Positions 54,156 through 62,780 of a stretch of DNA of 64,000 bases are shown piece after piece. The notes under the pieces are model-generated. The model did not search any database and was not told the DNA's origin. It saw nothing but the letters and a program-made list of their open reading frames with translations. Location of the stretch: NCBI GenBank assembly GCA_032117595.1, contig JAULYZ010000087.1, positions 1 to 64,000 on the forward strand, in the 5' to 3' direction. Source of the stretch: WLJO01 sp032117595. Lineage in GTDB: Bacteria; Actinomycetota; Acidimicrobiia; Acidimicrobiales; Ilumatobacteraceae. Made by a program: the position numbers and the translations under genes. Every line of letters begins with the position of its first letter. Position 1 is the first letter of the stretch.

Positions 54156-54991
54156 GTATCCGACTTACCGGGACCACGCGTGTCGCTGCAGTGATCGGCA
54201 GCCCCGTCCGGCACTCCCTCTCTCCCGTGATCCACAACGCGGCGTTCTCGGTGCTGGGGCTCGACTGGGTGTATGTCGCACTCGAGGTCGCGCCCGCACG
54301 CGCCGCTGACGCGTTTGTCGGGATCCGCGCGCTTGGGCTCGCCGGTGTGTCGGTCACGACCCCGCACAAGGATGCAGCGTTCGAGGCCGTGGACGAGACC
54401 ACACCCGCAGCGAGGGCCATGCGAGCCGTGAACTGTGTCCGACTGCTCGACGGCCGCCTCGTGGGGCACAACACCGATGGCGACGGGTTCGTCGACTCGT
54501 TGCGCAATGATGCGGGCGTCGATCCTTCGGGACGGACGGTTGGTGTGGTCGGCGCGGGCGGCGCGGCGCGGTCCATCGTCGAGGCCCTCGGTCGGCATGG
54601 CGCGTCGAGCGTCGTGGTGGTGAACCGAACGACCTCTCGAGCTGCGGATGCTGCCGCCCTCGCACCGGGCAGCGGGCGGGTCGGGACACTCGACGATCTG
54701 GCGGCGTGCGACATCGTCGTCAACGCGACGTCCGTCGGCCTCGGGACTGACGAACTGTCGATTCCTGTCTCGGTACTGAGGCCGCACCAACTCGTTGCCG
54801 ATGTCGTGTACCACCCGCTCGAGACCGCTCTCCTCCGTGCGGCGGCCTCGGTCGGAGCCAGGACGCTCAACGGGCTGGGCATGCTCGTGCACCAGGCGGC
54901 ACACCAGTTCACGATCTGGACCGGCGAGAGGGCACCGGTGGAAGAAATGCGCCGGGCGGCCGAGGTCGAGCTCACACGTCGCGCCCAATGA
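54152..54991 (+). CDS. aroE: Shikimate dehydrogenase
   Basis: 279 residues. Reduces 3-dehydroshikimate with NADPH. Shikimate-binding VIGSPVRHSLSPVIHNAAF and the catalytic Lys of VTTPHKDAAFEA are near the N-terminus; GVVGAGGAARSIVEALG is the nucleotide fold, with NRTTSRA for NADP; C-terminal NGLGMLVHQAAHQFTIWTG. First of the shikimate genes in this stretch. Confidence 0.95.
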   Translation: MSIRLTGTTRVAAVIGSPVRHSLSPVIHNAAFSVLGLDWVYVALEVAPARAADAFVGIRALGLAGVSVTTPHKDAAFEAVDETTPAARAMRAVNCVRLLDGRLVGHNTDGDGFVDSLRNDAGVDPSGRTVGVVGAGGAARSIVEALGRHGASSVVVVNRTTSRAADAAALAPGSGRVGTLDDLAACDIVVNATSVGLGTDELSIPVSVLRPHQLVADVVYHPLETALLRAAASVGARTLNGLGMLVHQAAHQFTIWTGERAPVEEMRRAAEVELTRRAQ

Positions 54992-56595
54992 CGGATTCAG
55001 CCCTCGACGAGTTGGTCGTCGACGCACGACCGGCGAGCACGCGTGACGCATGCGTGGCACTCGTGCGCAGGCACGGTCCGCTCGCCTCGCTGGTCTTCGT
55101 CGTGGGGATGTGGTTCTGGACGTTCTGCGCGCTCGGCCTGCTGCGCCACCGGAGGTTCTGGACCTTCGGCTTCGACCTCGCCATCTTCAACCAGGCTGCG
55201 TGGCTCATCGCACACTTCAAGGAGCCGTTCGTCACTGTTCGCGGCCTCGACGCGTGGGGCCATCACGGGAACTTCATCTTCTTGCTGTTCGCCCCCTTCT
55301 ATTGGCTGGGAGCGGGTGTGGGCTTTCTGCTCGTTGCGCAGCTGCTCGCCCAGTGCGCCGGGGCAGTGGGCGTGTACCTGCTGAGCCGCGATCTCCTCGA
55401 GGGTTCCCGTTGGATCGGTGTGCTGCTCGCGGCGGCGTTCTTGCTGCACCCCTCGATGCAGTTCCTGGCGTGGGAGTACTTCCACCCCGAGACCTTTGCG
55501 ATCGGACCCATGGTGCTTTCCTATTGGGCGATCCGAACCGGACGGATGCGAACCTTCTGGGCGATGGCCATCCTCGCCATGGCATGCAAGGAGGACATCA
55601 CCCTGTTCTTCTTCATGTTGGGCCTGTTGTTGATGTTCCGTCGTGAGTTCCGTCTCGGGGCGATCATCTCGGGGGCTGCGCTGTGGTGGTATCTCGCCGT
55701 CACCAAGGTGCTCATCCCGTGGCGCAACCCTGCAGGCCCGTTCTACGAGGGTCACTTCTTCTCGCACTACGGAGGATCCCTGGGCGAGGTTGCCAAGACG
55801 GTCCTCCGTCATCCCGGCCGCCTGTGGCGAGACATCACCGAGTCGGGGCGACGGGATCTGTACCTGAAGCTCTGGGGCCCGGTGGCCTTCGTGCCCTTCA
55901 TCGCCCCCGAGGTCCTCGCCATTGCGCTCCCGATGCTGCTCGTCATCGTGATGGCGGGGATCGTCTGGGTGCAGGACTACCGCTATCACTACGTCGCGAT
56001 CCCGCTGGCGGTCACGTTCATTGCGCTCGTGGAGGCGCTGCGCCGTCTCCGCACGCCGCTGCGGCGACGCGTCGTGGTGGCGGTTGTGTGTCTCACGTCG
56101 GTGCTCGCGTCGCAGGGCTGGGGAGTCGGGCCCTATTCGAAGAACTGGCATCGTGGGTACTGGCCGCACACCCGAACCGAAAGCTTCCACGACGTGCTGT
56201 TCGGGACACTGGACCCGGACGATCGATTCCCCAAGGCGGTGAGCAAGCGAAAGGCCGTCGACTTGGTGCCGTCCGACGCGTCGGTGAGCGCCGTCTACAA
56301 CGTGAACCCCCATCTTTCGGAGCGGACGAACGTGTACGAGTGGCCCAATCCGTGGCTCGGCCGTAACTGGGGGATTTGCGAGATCGACAATCTTCACGAT
56401 CCCAAGGACGTGCAGTGGATCATCATCGACCGGGCCATCATCGGCAGCAGCGTGGTCGAGACGTCGCTGCTCGACCGACTGCTCCGCTCGGAGTTCGTGG
56501 TTCGGCTCGACGAGAACGGGGTGCTCGCCGCTGAACGTGTGCAGGCACCCGCAACGCCGCGTTCGCCGGCGCCCACCTCCTGCCCCGGGCGCTGA
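54988..56595 (+). CDS. DUF2079 multipass membrane protein
   Basis: 535 residues with about ten hydrophobic helices (for example LASLVFVVGMWFWTFCALGL, GVGFLLVAQLLAQCAG, ALPMLLVIVMAGIVWV). FGFDLAIFNQAAWLIAHF, HHGNFIFLLFAPFYW and FLAWEYFHPETFAIGPMVLS are marks of DUF2079 proteins, which resemble GT-C glycosyltransferases in topology but have no assigned function. It overlaps aroE by ATGA yet has no evident link to aromatic synthesis. Its extracytoplasmic C-terminal domain lies at about 400-535. Confidence 0.85.
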   Translation: MTDSALDELVVDARPASTRDACVALVRRHGPLASLVFVVGMWFWTFCALGLLRHRRFWTFGFDLAIFNQAAWLIAHFKEPFVTVRGLDAWGHHGNFIFLLFAPFYWLGAGVGFLLVAQLLAQCAGAVGVYLLSRDLLEGSRWIGVLLAAAFLLHPSMQFLAWEYFHPETFAIGPMVLSYWAIRTGRMRTFWAMAILAMACKEDITLFFFMLGLLLMFRREFRLGAIISGAALWWYLAVTKVLIPWRNPAGPFYEGHFFSHYGGSLGEVAKTVLRHPGRLWRDITESGRRDLYLKLWGPVAFVPFIAPEVLAIALPMLLVIVMAGIVWVQDYRYHYVAIPLAVTFIALVEALRRLRTPLRRRVVVAVVCLTSVLASQGWGVGPYSKNWHRGYWPHTRTESFHDVLFGTLDPDDRFPKAVSKRKAVDLVPSDASVSAVYNVNPHLSERTNVYEWPNPWLGRNWGICEIDNLHDPKDVQWIIIDRAIIGSSVVETSLLDRLLRSEFVVRLDENGVLAAERVQAPATPRSPAPTSCPGR

Positions 56596-56622
56596 TCATC
56601 CCGGCCGCGCATGCCCTGCCGG

Positions 56623-56628
56623 TATCCT
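56623..56628 (+). promoter_or_regulatory. -10 element TATCCT, leaderless
   Basis: Ends 6 nt before GTG 56635 and supports that start for aroC. Confidence 0.55.
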
Positions 56629-56634
56629 GTCGGG

Positions 56635-57798
56635 GTGCTCAGGTACCTCACGGCTGGCGAATCCCACGGAAAGGCGCTCGTGGTCATCATCGAGGGCCTG
56701 CCTGCCGGTCTCCCGATCACCGTCGAGGAGATCCAGGGCGAGCTCGCCCGCCGTCGACTGGGATACGGCCGAGGTCCGCGACAGCGCTTCGAGGTGGACA
56801 ATCTGACGCTGCTCGGAGGGGTTCGCCACGGGCGTACCCTCGGCTCGCCGGTTGCGATCGAGATCGAGAACACCGAGTGGTTCCGCTCCGACAAGTGGCA
56901 TGCCGAGATGTCTCCCGCCCCCGGGGAGACCAAGGAGCCCCTCACACAGGTTCGACCCGGCCACGCCGATCTCGCCGGGATGCAGAAGTACGGCTTCACC
57001 GATGCACGTGACGTCCTCGAGCGCGCCAGCGCGCGCGAGACCGCCGCACGGGTTGCGGCGGGCGCAGTCGCCAAGAAGTTGCTCGCCCCGCTCGGTGTCC
57101 AGATCATCAGCCATGTGATCCAGATGGGGGCCGTACGAGCAAAGACCGATGCCCGCCCTGCTCCCGAGGACCTGGCTTCGGTCGACGGGTCGTCCGTGCG
57201 CTGTTTCGACCCAGGCACCGAGGAGGCCATGGTCGCCGAGATCCAGGCCGCGGCCAAGGAGGGAGACTCCCTCGGAGGCATCGTGGAGGTGCTGGCGTAC
57301 GGGGTGCCGGTGGGCCTCGGCAGCCACGTGCACTGGGACCGCAAGATCGACGGTCTGCTCGCTCAGGCCATCATGAGCATCCAAGCGGTGAAGGGTGTGG
57401 AGATCGGCGATGGGTTCGAGGTGGCCGGTCGACGGGGGAGCGCAGCGCACGACCCCATCGTGTGGGACGACGCGTCCGGTCGGTATCGCCGGGAGTCGGC
57501 ACTCGCCGGCGGCACCGAGGGAGGCATGTCCACCGGAGAGTTGATGGTGGTGCGTGCGGCGATGAAGCCACTCGCCACGCTCAACCGTCCCACGCTCAAG
57601 ACCGTGGATGTCGTCACCAAGGAAGAGACGGTGAGTTTCAAGGAGCGCACCGACGTCACGGCAGTTCCGGCGATGGGCGTCGTCGCCGAGACCATGGTGG
57701 CCCTCGTGCTTGCCGGGGAGGCCCAGCGCAAGTTCGGCGGGGACTCCGTCGACGAGTTCGTGCGCAACGCAGAGGCCTTTGCGGCGGGTCTGCGCTGA
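56635..57798 (+). CDS. aroC: Chorismate synthase
   Basis: 387 residues. Makes chorismate from EPSP using reduced FMN; the product feeds the isochorismate synthase at 5.9 kb among others. Begins MLRYLTAGESHGKAL, the family N-terminus, which together with the promoter fixes GTG 56635. Also RRRLGYGRGPRQ, SARETAARVAAGAVAKKLL and the C-terminal RSGSTGG-like region, here GGTEGGMSTGE. It heads a second shikimate unit (aroC-K-B-Q). Confidence 0.96.
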   Translation: MLRYLTAGESHGKALVVIIEGLPAGLPITVEEIQGELARRRLGYGRGPRQRFEVDNLTLLGGVRHGRTLGSPVAIEIENTEWFRSDKWHAEMSPAPGETKEPLTQVRPGHADLAGMQKYGFTDARDVLERASARETAARVAAGAVAKKLLAPLGVQIISHVIQMGAVRAKTDARPAPEDLASVDGSSVRCFDPGTEEAMVAEIQAAAKEGDSLGGIVEVLAYGVPVGLGSHVHWDRKIDGLLAQAIMSIQAVKGVEIGDGFEVAGRRGSAAHDPIVWDDASGRYRRESALAGGTEGGMSTGELMVVRAAMKPLATLNRPTLKTVDVVTKEETVSFKERTDVTAVPAMGVVAETMVALVLAGEAQRKFGGDSVDEFVRNAEAFAAGLR

Positions 57799-57839
57799 GA
57801 GACGGCGTGGGAACGCAGCGGTCCGGCAGCCTCGGCACG

Positions 57840-58334
57840 ATGCACCTTGTGCTCGTGGGCCTCACCGGCTCGGGCAAGACCACGGTGGGTCGCCTCGCCG
57901 CCGACCGGCTTGGGCGGCCGTTTCTCGACACGGATGCCGTGATCGAGTCCCGTACGGGCAGGACGGTTCGCGAAATCTTCGCCGAGGACGGCGAGGCCGC
58001 TTTCCGGGATGTCGAGTCGGCCGTGCTCCGTGAGTGTCTCGACTCGGGTGAGCCGAGCGTCATCGCTGCAGCAGGCGGCGCGGTAGTGCGGGAGGAGAAT
58101 CGAGCACTGCTCAGGGCGGCATCGGCCCGGGTCGTGTGGCTCTGCGGCGGCCCGAGCGTGGTGTCGGACCGCGTCCGCAGCGGGGGGCATCGCCCATTGC
58201 TCGACGACGACCCCGATACGGTGCTCCGGCAGATGTGGGAGATACGTGAACCTCTGTACCGCGAGGTCGCCGATGCGATCGTCACGATCGAGGGACGCAG
58301 CCTTCACGACGTTGTGGAGGCGGTGCTCCGATGA
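57840..58334 (+). CDS. aroK: Shikimate kinase
   Basis: 164 residues. Phosphorylates shikimate with ATP. Walker A VGLTGSGKTTVGR, shikimate-binding FLDTDAVIESRTGR and the Arg in AFRDVESAVL, then GGAVVREENRALL and the lid RSGGHRPLLDDDP. ATG 57840 was chosen to begin at MHLVLVGL; an in-frame GTG at 57807 would add 11 residues and has a slightly better purine run. aroB overlaps by ATGA. Confidence 0.93.
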   Translation: MHLVLVGLTGSGKTTVGRLAADRLGRPFLDTDAVIESRTGRTVREIFAEDGEAAFRDVESAVLRECLDSGEPSVIAAAGGAVVREENRALLRAASARVVWLCGGPSVVSDRVRSGGHRPLLDDDPDTVLRQMWEIREPLYREVADAIVTIEGRSLHDVVEAVLR

Positions 58335-59386
58335 GCGGGCCCATCGCTGTCCGTGTCCCCTTGGGTGATCGTTCGTACGACGTACTGGTCGGGGCCGGCG
58401 CGGTCGGGCGGCTGAAGGATCTCATCCCGAACGGTGTGCGTCGCGCCGTCGTCGTCACCCAGGCAGGCAATCCCATGGCGTCGCTCGTCGACCCGGGTGT
58501 GCCGTTCCAGATGGTCGAGATTCCCGATGGCGAAGACGCGAAGACCCTCGCGACGATCGAGTTCCTCTGTCGCCGGTTTGTCGAGTTGGGCCTGACGCGC
58601 AGCGACTGTGTGGTCGGCGTCGGTGGTGGTCTTGTCACCGACGTGGCGGGGTTTGCTGCATCCGTGTACCACCGCGGGGTGCCGGTGCTGCACGTTGCAA
58701 CAACACTGCTTGCCATGGTCGACGCCGCTATCGGCGGCAAGACTGGGGTGAACCTCCCCGAGGGAAAGAACCTTGTCGGCGCGTTCTGGCAACCCAGCGG
58801 CGTGATCTGTGACCTCGATGCTCTCGCCACCCTTCCCGAGCGCGAGATGCGTTGTGGCATGGGGGAGATGGCCAAGTACCACTTCCTCACCGGTGATCCT
58901 CTCCTGTCGCTTCCCCTCGACGAGCGTGTAGCTCGGTGTGTGGCGATCAAGGCCGAGGTCGTGGGCAGCGACGAGCGCGAGGGAGGACGGCGCGCCATCC
59001 TGAATTACGGCCACACGCTCGCGCATGCACTCGAGATCGCAACGGAGCACCAGATGGCGCACGGGGAGGCGGTCGCTGTCGGACTCTGCTACGCCGCGCG
59101 TTTGGCTTCCGTGCTCGGTCGAGTCGATCAGGAGCGCGTCGCCCAGCACGACCATGTGGTGGGCGGGGTCTACGGGCTCGCCACCGAGCTGCCGCAGGGT
59201 CTCGACCCGTCGACGCTCGTCTCGCTCATGGGGCGAGACAAGAAAGCCACCTCGGGGCTCACCTTCGTGCTCGATGGTCCCCGCGGGGTGGAGACCGTCA
59301 TCGGCGTCCCTGAGGAGGCGGTTCACGCAGCGCTGGCGCAAATGCCCGTTTCGCAGCGGGGCTCCCGTGCAAGGATTCGTCCATGA
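58331..59386 (+). CDS. aroB: 3-Dehydroquinate synthase
   Basis: 351 residues. Converts DAHP to 3-dehydroquinate with NAD and zinc. NAD site VGVGGGLVTDVAGFAASVYH, LLAMVDAAIGGKTGVNLPEG, and zinc ligands in ILNYGHTLAHALE and AHGEAVAVGL. Coupled to aroK and aroQ by ATGA overlaps. Confidence 0.96.
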   Translation: MSGPIAVRVPLGDRSYDVLVGAGAVGRLKDLIPNGVRRAVVVTQAGNPMASLVDPGVPFQMVEIPDGEDAKTLATIEFLCRRFVELGLTRSDCVVGVGGGLVTDVAGFAASVYHRGVPVLHVATTLLAMVDAAIGGKTGVNLPEGKNLVGAFWQPSGVICDLDALATLPEREMRCGMGEMAKYHFLTGDPLLSLPLDERVARCVAIKAEVVGSDEREGGRRAILNYGHTLAHALEIATEHQMAHGEAVAVGLCYAARLASVLGRVDQERVAQHDHVVGGVYGLATELPQGLDPSTLVSLMGRDKKATSGLTFVLDGPRGVETVIGVPEEAVHAALAQMPVSQRGSRARIRP

Positions 59387-59850
59387 GCAGCAACGATCCC
59401 ACCGTCCGGCCGGTGATCTTGCTGCTCCACGGGGCGAACCTGAATCTCCTCGGCGAGCGCGAGCCGCACATCTACGGCAGCACGACTCTGGCCGACTACG
59501 TCGCAGCAGTCCGGCGGGTCGCTGACGAGCACGGTCTCGACGTGGAGGACTTCCAGTCGAACCACGAGGGCGAGATCATCGACCGCATCCACTCTGCCCG
59601 GCAGCGGTGTGCAGCCGTGCTCGTGAACCCCGGGGCGTTCACGCACTATGCGTGGAGCATCCACGATGCGCTCGCTGCGTTCTCCGGCCCCGTGATCGAG
59701 GTGCACATCTCGAACCCGAACGCCCGCGAGGCATGGCGCCACACCAGCGTGGTGTCGCCGGTGGCCACCGGCACCATCGCTGGCCTGGGCCTCCACGGCT
59801 ACGAACTCGCAGTCCAGGCGATTGCACAGCGGCTCCAGAACCCGGCATGA
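59383..59850 (+). CDS. aroQ: Type II 3-dehydroquinate dehydratase
   Basis: 155 residues. Dehydrates 3-dehydroquinate by the type II route. NLNLLGEREPHIYGS carries the conserved Arg and catalytic Tyr; NPGAFTHYAWSIHDALAA and EVHISNPNAREAWRHTSV supply the substrate-binding residues and the catalytic His. Asn/Pro in ISNPNARE replaces the more common ISNxHARE. Overlaps the mscS-like gene by ATGA. Confidence 0.95.
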   Translation: MSSNDPTVRPVILLLHGANLNLLGEREPHIYGSTTLADYVAAVRRVADEHGLDVEDFQSNHEGEIIDRIHSARQRCAAVLVNPGAFTHYAWSIHDALAAFSGPVIEVHISNPNAREAWRHTSVVSPVATGTIAGLGLHGYELAVQAIAQRLQNPA

Positions 59851-60788
59851 GCGGCTTTCGGGAGGTCGTTCCGACGGGGCTCGTGTCGGCCCCCGACGAC
59901 GCAGGATGGATCCGCCGGCTCCGCGAATTGCACCTGCTCACCCCGCTGCGGATCGTCATCATCGCCGTCATCGCAGTCGTGCTCACGTTGGTTCTGCGCA
60001 TCGTCGTGGCGCGCTTCATCCGTGGTTTGCAGCGTGCGCACGAGCGAGTTGCCTATCGGGTCGATCACGCCCGGATCGACCAGCGTCGCAGGACGATCAC
60101 CAGCGTGCTCACGAGCACGGCCGTGGGTCTGGTGTGGATCACGGCGGTCATCACGGTTCTCGGCGAGGTGGGGGTCAACCTCGGGGCGTTCGTGGCAACT
60201 GCCACCATCATCGGTGGCGCACTTGCCTTCGGTGCCCAGACCCTCGTGCGCGATCTCATCGCTGGCTTCTTCATGATCGCCGAGGATCAATTCGGGGTGG
60301 GCGACGTGGTGGATGTCGGGACGGCAACGGGAACCGTCGAGCGAGTGTCGCTCCGTGTCACACGCGTTCGTGACGACGACGGGCGGGTCTGGTACCTGCC
60401 GAACGGACAGATCACACGGGTAGCCAACTACAGCCAGGGCCCGGTCGCGACGACGGTCGACATCGGTGTTGCGCTTGGTCAGGACCTCGCCGCAGCAGCT
60501 TCCACCATCTGCGAACTGGGTCGGGCGCTGGTGGCTGATCCGACGGTGGGGCAGTACCTCGCAGGCGAGCCCGACTACCTCGGCGTCGAGGAACTTCACG
60601 ACGACCGGGCGATCCTGCGTTTTCGGCTCATCAGTCGGGTCGAAGGACGCCAACAGGTGCGTCGAGCGTTCCTGGCTGCGGTAGCCGAGGCCGAACGCCA
60701 CGGTCGGGTTCGCGGGATCGATAGCGCGTCGGGAGAGGGCGTCGAGGGCTCGAAAGACCCCGCATCGGGTGACAACGGCGTGATGTGA
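59847..60788 (+). CDS. MscS-family mechanosensitive channel
   Basis: 313 residues. Two or three N-terminal helices, with the pore-lining helix in GAFVATATIIGGALAFGAQT, followed by LVRDLIAGFFMIAEDQFGVG, the standard entry to the MscS beta domain, and VRDDDGRVWYLPNGQITRVANYS. Acts as an osmotic safety valve. Linked to aroQ by overlap although unrelated to aromatic synthesis. The C-terminal ~25 residues are Gly/Ser-rich. Confidence 0.9.
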   Translation: MSGFREVVPTGLVSAPDDAGWIRRLRELHLLTPLRIVIIAVIAVVLTLVLRIVVARFIRGLQRAHERVAYRVDHARIDQRRRTITSVLTSTAVGLVWITAVITVLGEVGVNLGAFVATATIIGGALAFGAQTLVRDLIAGFFMIAEDQFGVGDVVDVGTATGTVERVSLRVTRVRDDDGRVWYLPNGQITRVANYSQGPVATTVDIGVALGQDLAAAASTICELGRALVADPTVGQYLAGEPDYLGVEELHDDRAILRFRLISRVEGRQQVRRAFLAAVAEAERHGRVRGIDSASGEGVEGSKDPASGDNGVM

Positions 60789-60869
60789 CGGTCGGATCCC
60801 ACCGCACCGCGCGGCGCCCGCCTGCTCGGTCCGGGAGGTCTGGGACGTCTGGCGCGAGGACCGCCTCGG

Positions 60870-60875
60870 TAGGCT
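60870..60875 (+). promoter_or_regulatory. -10 element TAGGCT of efp, leadered
   Basis: Lies 34 nt before ATG 60910, giving a leader of about 27 nt that contains GACGAGGAA as ribosome site. One of the few heads here with a normal leader. Confidence 0.5.
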
Positions 60876-60909
60876 TCGGCGGCCTATTTCGCACCCAGAC
60901 GAGGAACTC

Positions 60910-61473
60910 ATGCCTGCGATCAGCACCAACGACTTCAAGACCGGGATGACACTCGAGCTCGACAACGGGCTGTGGTCCGTGGTGGAGTTCCAGCACGTCA
61001 AGCCCGGTAAGGGCGGGGCGTTCGTCCGCAGCAAGTTGAAGAACGTCCGCACGGGTCAAGTGGTGGACAAGACGTTCAATGCCGGTGTTCGCGTCGAGCA
61101 GGCGATTCTCGACAAGCGCGATATGCAGTTCCTGTACCGCGATGCCGACGAGTACGTCTTTATGGACACCGAGACCTACGAGCAGATGCAGGTGGCGCCC
61201 TCCGCCCTCGGAGAGGCCGCCGACTATCTCGTGGAGAACGCAACCGCGATCCTGTCCATGTACCAGGGCGAGATCGTCAGTGTGGAGATCCCGGCGTCGG
61301 TCGAGCTGCGGATTGCCGAGACCGAGCCCGGAATCCAGGGCGACCGTGTGTCGGGCGCCCGCAAGCCGGCAACCCTCGAGACCGGCAAGGTGATTCAGGT
61401 CCCGCTCTTCATCAACGTCGGCGAGCGCGTGAAGGTCGACACGCGTACCGGCGAGTACATCACCCGCGTCTGA
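60910..61473 (+). CDS. efp: Elongation factor P
   Basis: 187 residues, three beta-barrel domains. Rescues ribosomes stalled at polyproline, relevant here because several proteins have Pro-rich linkers. MPAISTNDFKTGMTLELDN at the start, the tip loop HVKPGKGGAFVRSKLKNV with Lys at the usual modification site, and C-terminal TRTGEYITRV. No lysylating gene (epmA) is adjacent. nusB begins in its stop codon. Confidence 0.96.
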   Translation: MPAISTNDFKTGMTLELDNGLWSVVEFQHVKPGKGGAFVRSKLKNVRTGQVVDKTFNAGVRVEQAILDKRDMQFLYRDADEYVFMDTETYEQMQVAPSALGEAADYLVENATAILSMYQGEIVSVEIPASVELRIAETEPGIQGDRVSGARKPATLETGKVIQVPLFINVGERVKVDTRTGEYITRV

Positions 61474-61937
61474 TGGCGTCTTCCGACCGGCAGCGGCGTT
61501 CGAGGAGTCGCCGCCTCGACGACACGAGGTCCGGGGCGCGAGAACGGGCACTCACCCTGCTGTACGAGGCGGAGACCAAGGGGGTCACCCCGTCAGAGGT
61601 GCTCTCCTCACTGCCTCTGACTCCCGACGATCGCGTGCTCGAACTGGTGCATGGCGTGGAGGCGCGTCTTGAGGAGGCGGACGCCGCCATCCGCGATCAT
61701 GCACGGAACTGGTCGATCGAGCGCATGCCGGTGCTCGACCTTGCGATCATGAGGCTTGCGTATTTCGAATTGATTGCCGAGCCCGCAACGCCGACGGCCG
61801 TGATCATCGACGAGGCCGTGGAACTCGCAAAGCGCTTCTCCACCGACGACAGCGGGCGGTTCGTGAACGGTGTGCTGGCCGCAATCGCCGCCGGCCTGTC
61901 GAGGGGCTCAGCGGACGGTTCGTCGCAGGCTGAGTAG
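61473..61937 (+). CDS. nusB: Transcription antitermination protein NusB
   Basis: 154 residues. All-helical; part of the rRNA antitermination complex with NusE. After a basic N-terminus, SGARERALTLLYEAETKG, WSIERMPVLDLAIMRLAYFEL and TAVIIDEAVELAKRFSTDDS followed by RFVNGVLAAIA are the family marks. The ATG shares a base with the efp stop. Its last 30 nt overlap the end of the convergent mannosyltransferase gene. Confidence 0.94.
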   Translation: MASSDRQRRSRSRRLDDTRSGARERALTLLYEAETKGVTPSEVLSSLPLTPDDRVLELVHGVEARLEEADAAIRDHARNWSIERMPVLDLAIMRLAYFELIAEPATPTAVIIDEAVELAKRFSTDDSGRFVNGVLAAIAAGLSRGSADGSSQAE

Positions 61938-62648
61938 GTCGCGCAGACCCCAGAGCGTCACGCGCAGCATCGACTCCGCGACGATGCGTCCGGACATCTT
62001 CGAGGTGCCGTGGCGTCGGTCGACGAAGGTGATCGGCACCTCCGCCACTCGTCCTCCTTGGTGGACCACCCGGCGAGCGAATTCCGTCAGCATCGCGTAC
62101 CCCTCGGAGCGGGTCGAGGCTGGTTCGATCGCAGCAAGGGTGGGAGCTGAATAGGCGCGGAAGCCCGACGTGCAGTCCCGGATCGGCAGGCGGAGCACTG
62201 CGGCCGTGTAGCGGTTGCCCCACCTCGACAGCAGGCGCCGATGCCATGGCCAGTTCACGGTGCTGCCACCCGGTACGTAACGGGAACCGATCGCCATCCC
62301 CGCCCCAGCCGATACGTGGGCGAGCAGTTGGGGGATCACCCGCGGATCGTGGGAGAAGTCGACGTCCATCGATACCACGACATCGACAGGGCCACCGACA
62401 CGGCCCTCGAGGACCCTTGCGAATCCCTCCCGATAGGCCGAGCCGAGGCCGAGTTTTCCCGAGCGGTGCATCACATCGATCTGGCCGAGACGGGTGGCGG
62501 CCTCCTCCGCAAGCAGGCCGGTGCCATCGGGCGAATTGTCGTCGACGACGAGGATGTGGGCGTCGGGAACCTCAGTGCGGACCAACTCGAGGAACGGGCC
62601 GATGTTCTCCCGTTCCTGATAGGTGGGCACCACCACGACCACGTGCAC
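61908..62648 (-). CDS. Polyprenol-phosphate mannosyltransferase (GT2, DPM1/Ppm1-like)
   Basis: 246 residues. Family 2 glycosyltransferase: VVVPTYQERENIGPFLELV, ILVVDDNSPDGTG, HRSGKLGLGSAYREGF, metal-binding SMDVDFSHDP, IGSRYVPGG and DCTSGFRAY, closely like the Ppm1 catalytic domain that makes polyprenyl-phosphate mannose. Stand-alone, without the apolipoprotein acyltransferase domain found fused to it in some mycobacteria. It would supply mannose for later PIM or glycoprotein steps outside the membrane, in line with pimA/patA here. Start GTG 62648. The tail overlaps nusB by 30 nt. Confidence 0.88.
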   Translation of the reverse strand: MHVVVVVPTYQERENIGPFLELVRTEVPDAHILVVDDNSPDGTGLLAEEAATRLGQIDVMHRSGKLGLGSAYREGFARVLEGRVGGPVDVVVSMDVDFSHDPRVIPQLLAHVSAGAGMAIGSRYVPGGSTVNWPWHRRLLSRWGNRYTAAVLRLPIRDCTSGFRAYSAPTLAAIEPASTRSEGYAMLTEFARRVVHQGGRVAEVPITFVDRRHGTSKMSGRIVAESMLRVTLWGLRDLLSLRRTVR

Positions 62649-62656
62649 GGTCGTCG

Positions 62657-62662
62657 AACCTA
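62657..62662 (-). promoter_or_regulatory. -10 element TAGGTT, leaderless
   Basis: Minus-strand hexamer ending 8 nt before GTG 62648 of the mannosyltransferase gene. Confidence 0.5.
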
Positions 62663-62721
62663 CCGTCCCGTGTGGGTTCCGTCGGGGTACCGGCGTCTCG
62701 TCGAGGTGGAGCGGGTGCTGC

Positions 62722-62727
62722 TAACCT
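62722..62727 (+). promoter_or_regulatory. -10 element TAACCT of the pyr operon
   Basis: Would start the message near 62734 and give a leader of about 47 nt that contains the PyrR-binding loop and a GGAGGAG ribosome site. Confidence 0.5.
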
Positions 62728-62745
62728 AACCCTCGCCGTGAAACA

Positions 62746-62759
62746 GGTCCTGTGAGGCC
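62746..62759 (+). promoter_or_regulatory. PyrR-binding RNA loop
   Basis: GGTCCTGTGAGGCC matches the PyrR-binding consensus ARUCCNGNGAGGYU in 12 of 14 places. It folds as a 4-bp stem (GGUC with GGCC, one G-U pair) closing the hexaloop CUGUGA, which fits the known CNGNGA. It sits 22 nt before GTG 62781 and just before GGAGGAG, so bound PyrR could block ribosome entry, as described for Mycobacterium smegmatis. No terminator hairpin is visible, so translational rather than transcriptional control is favoured. Confidence 0.75.
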
Positions 62760-62780
62760 CGTACGGAGGAGTACATCGCT

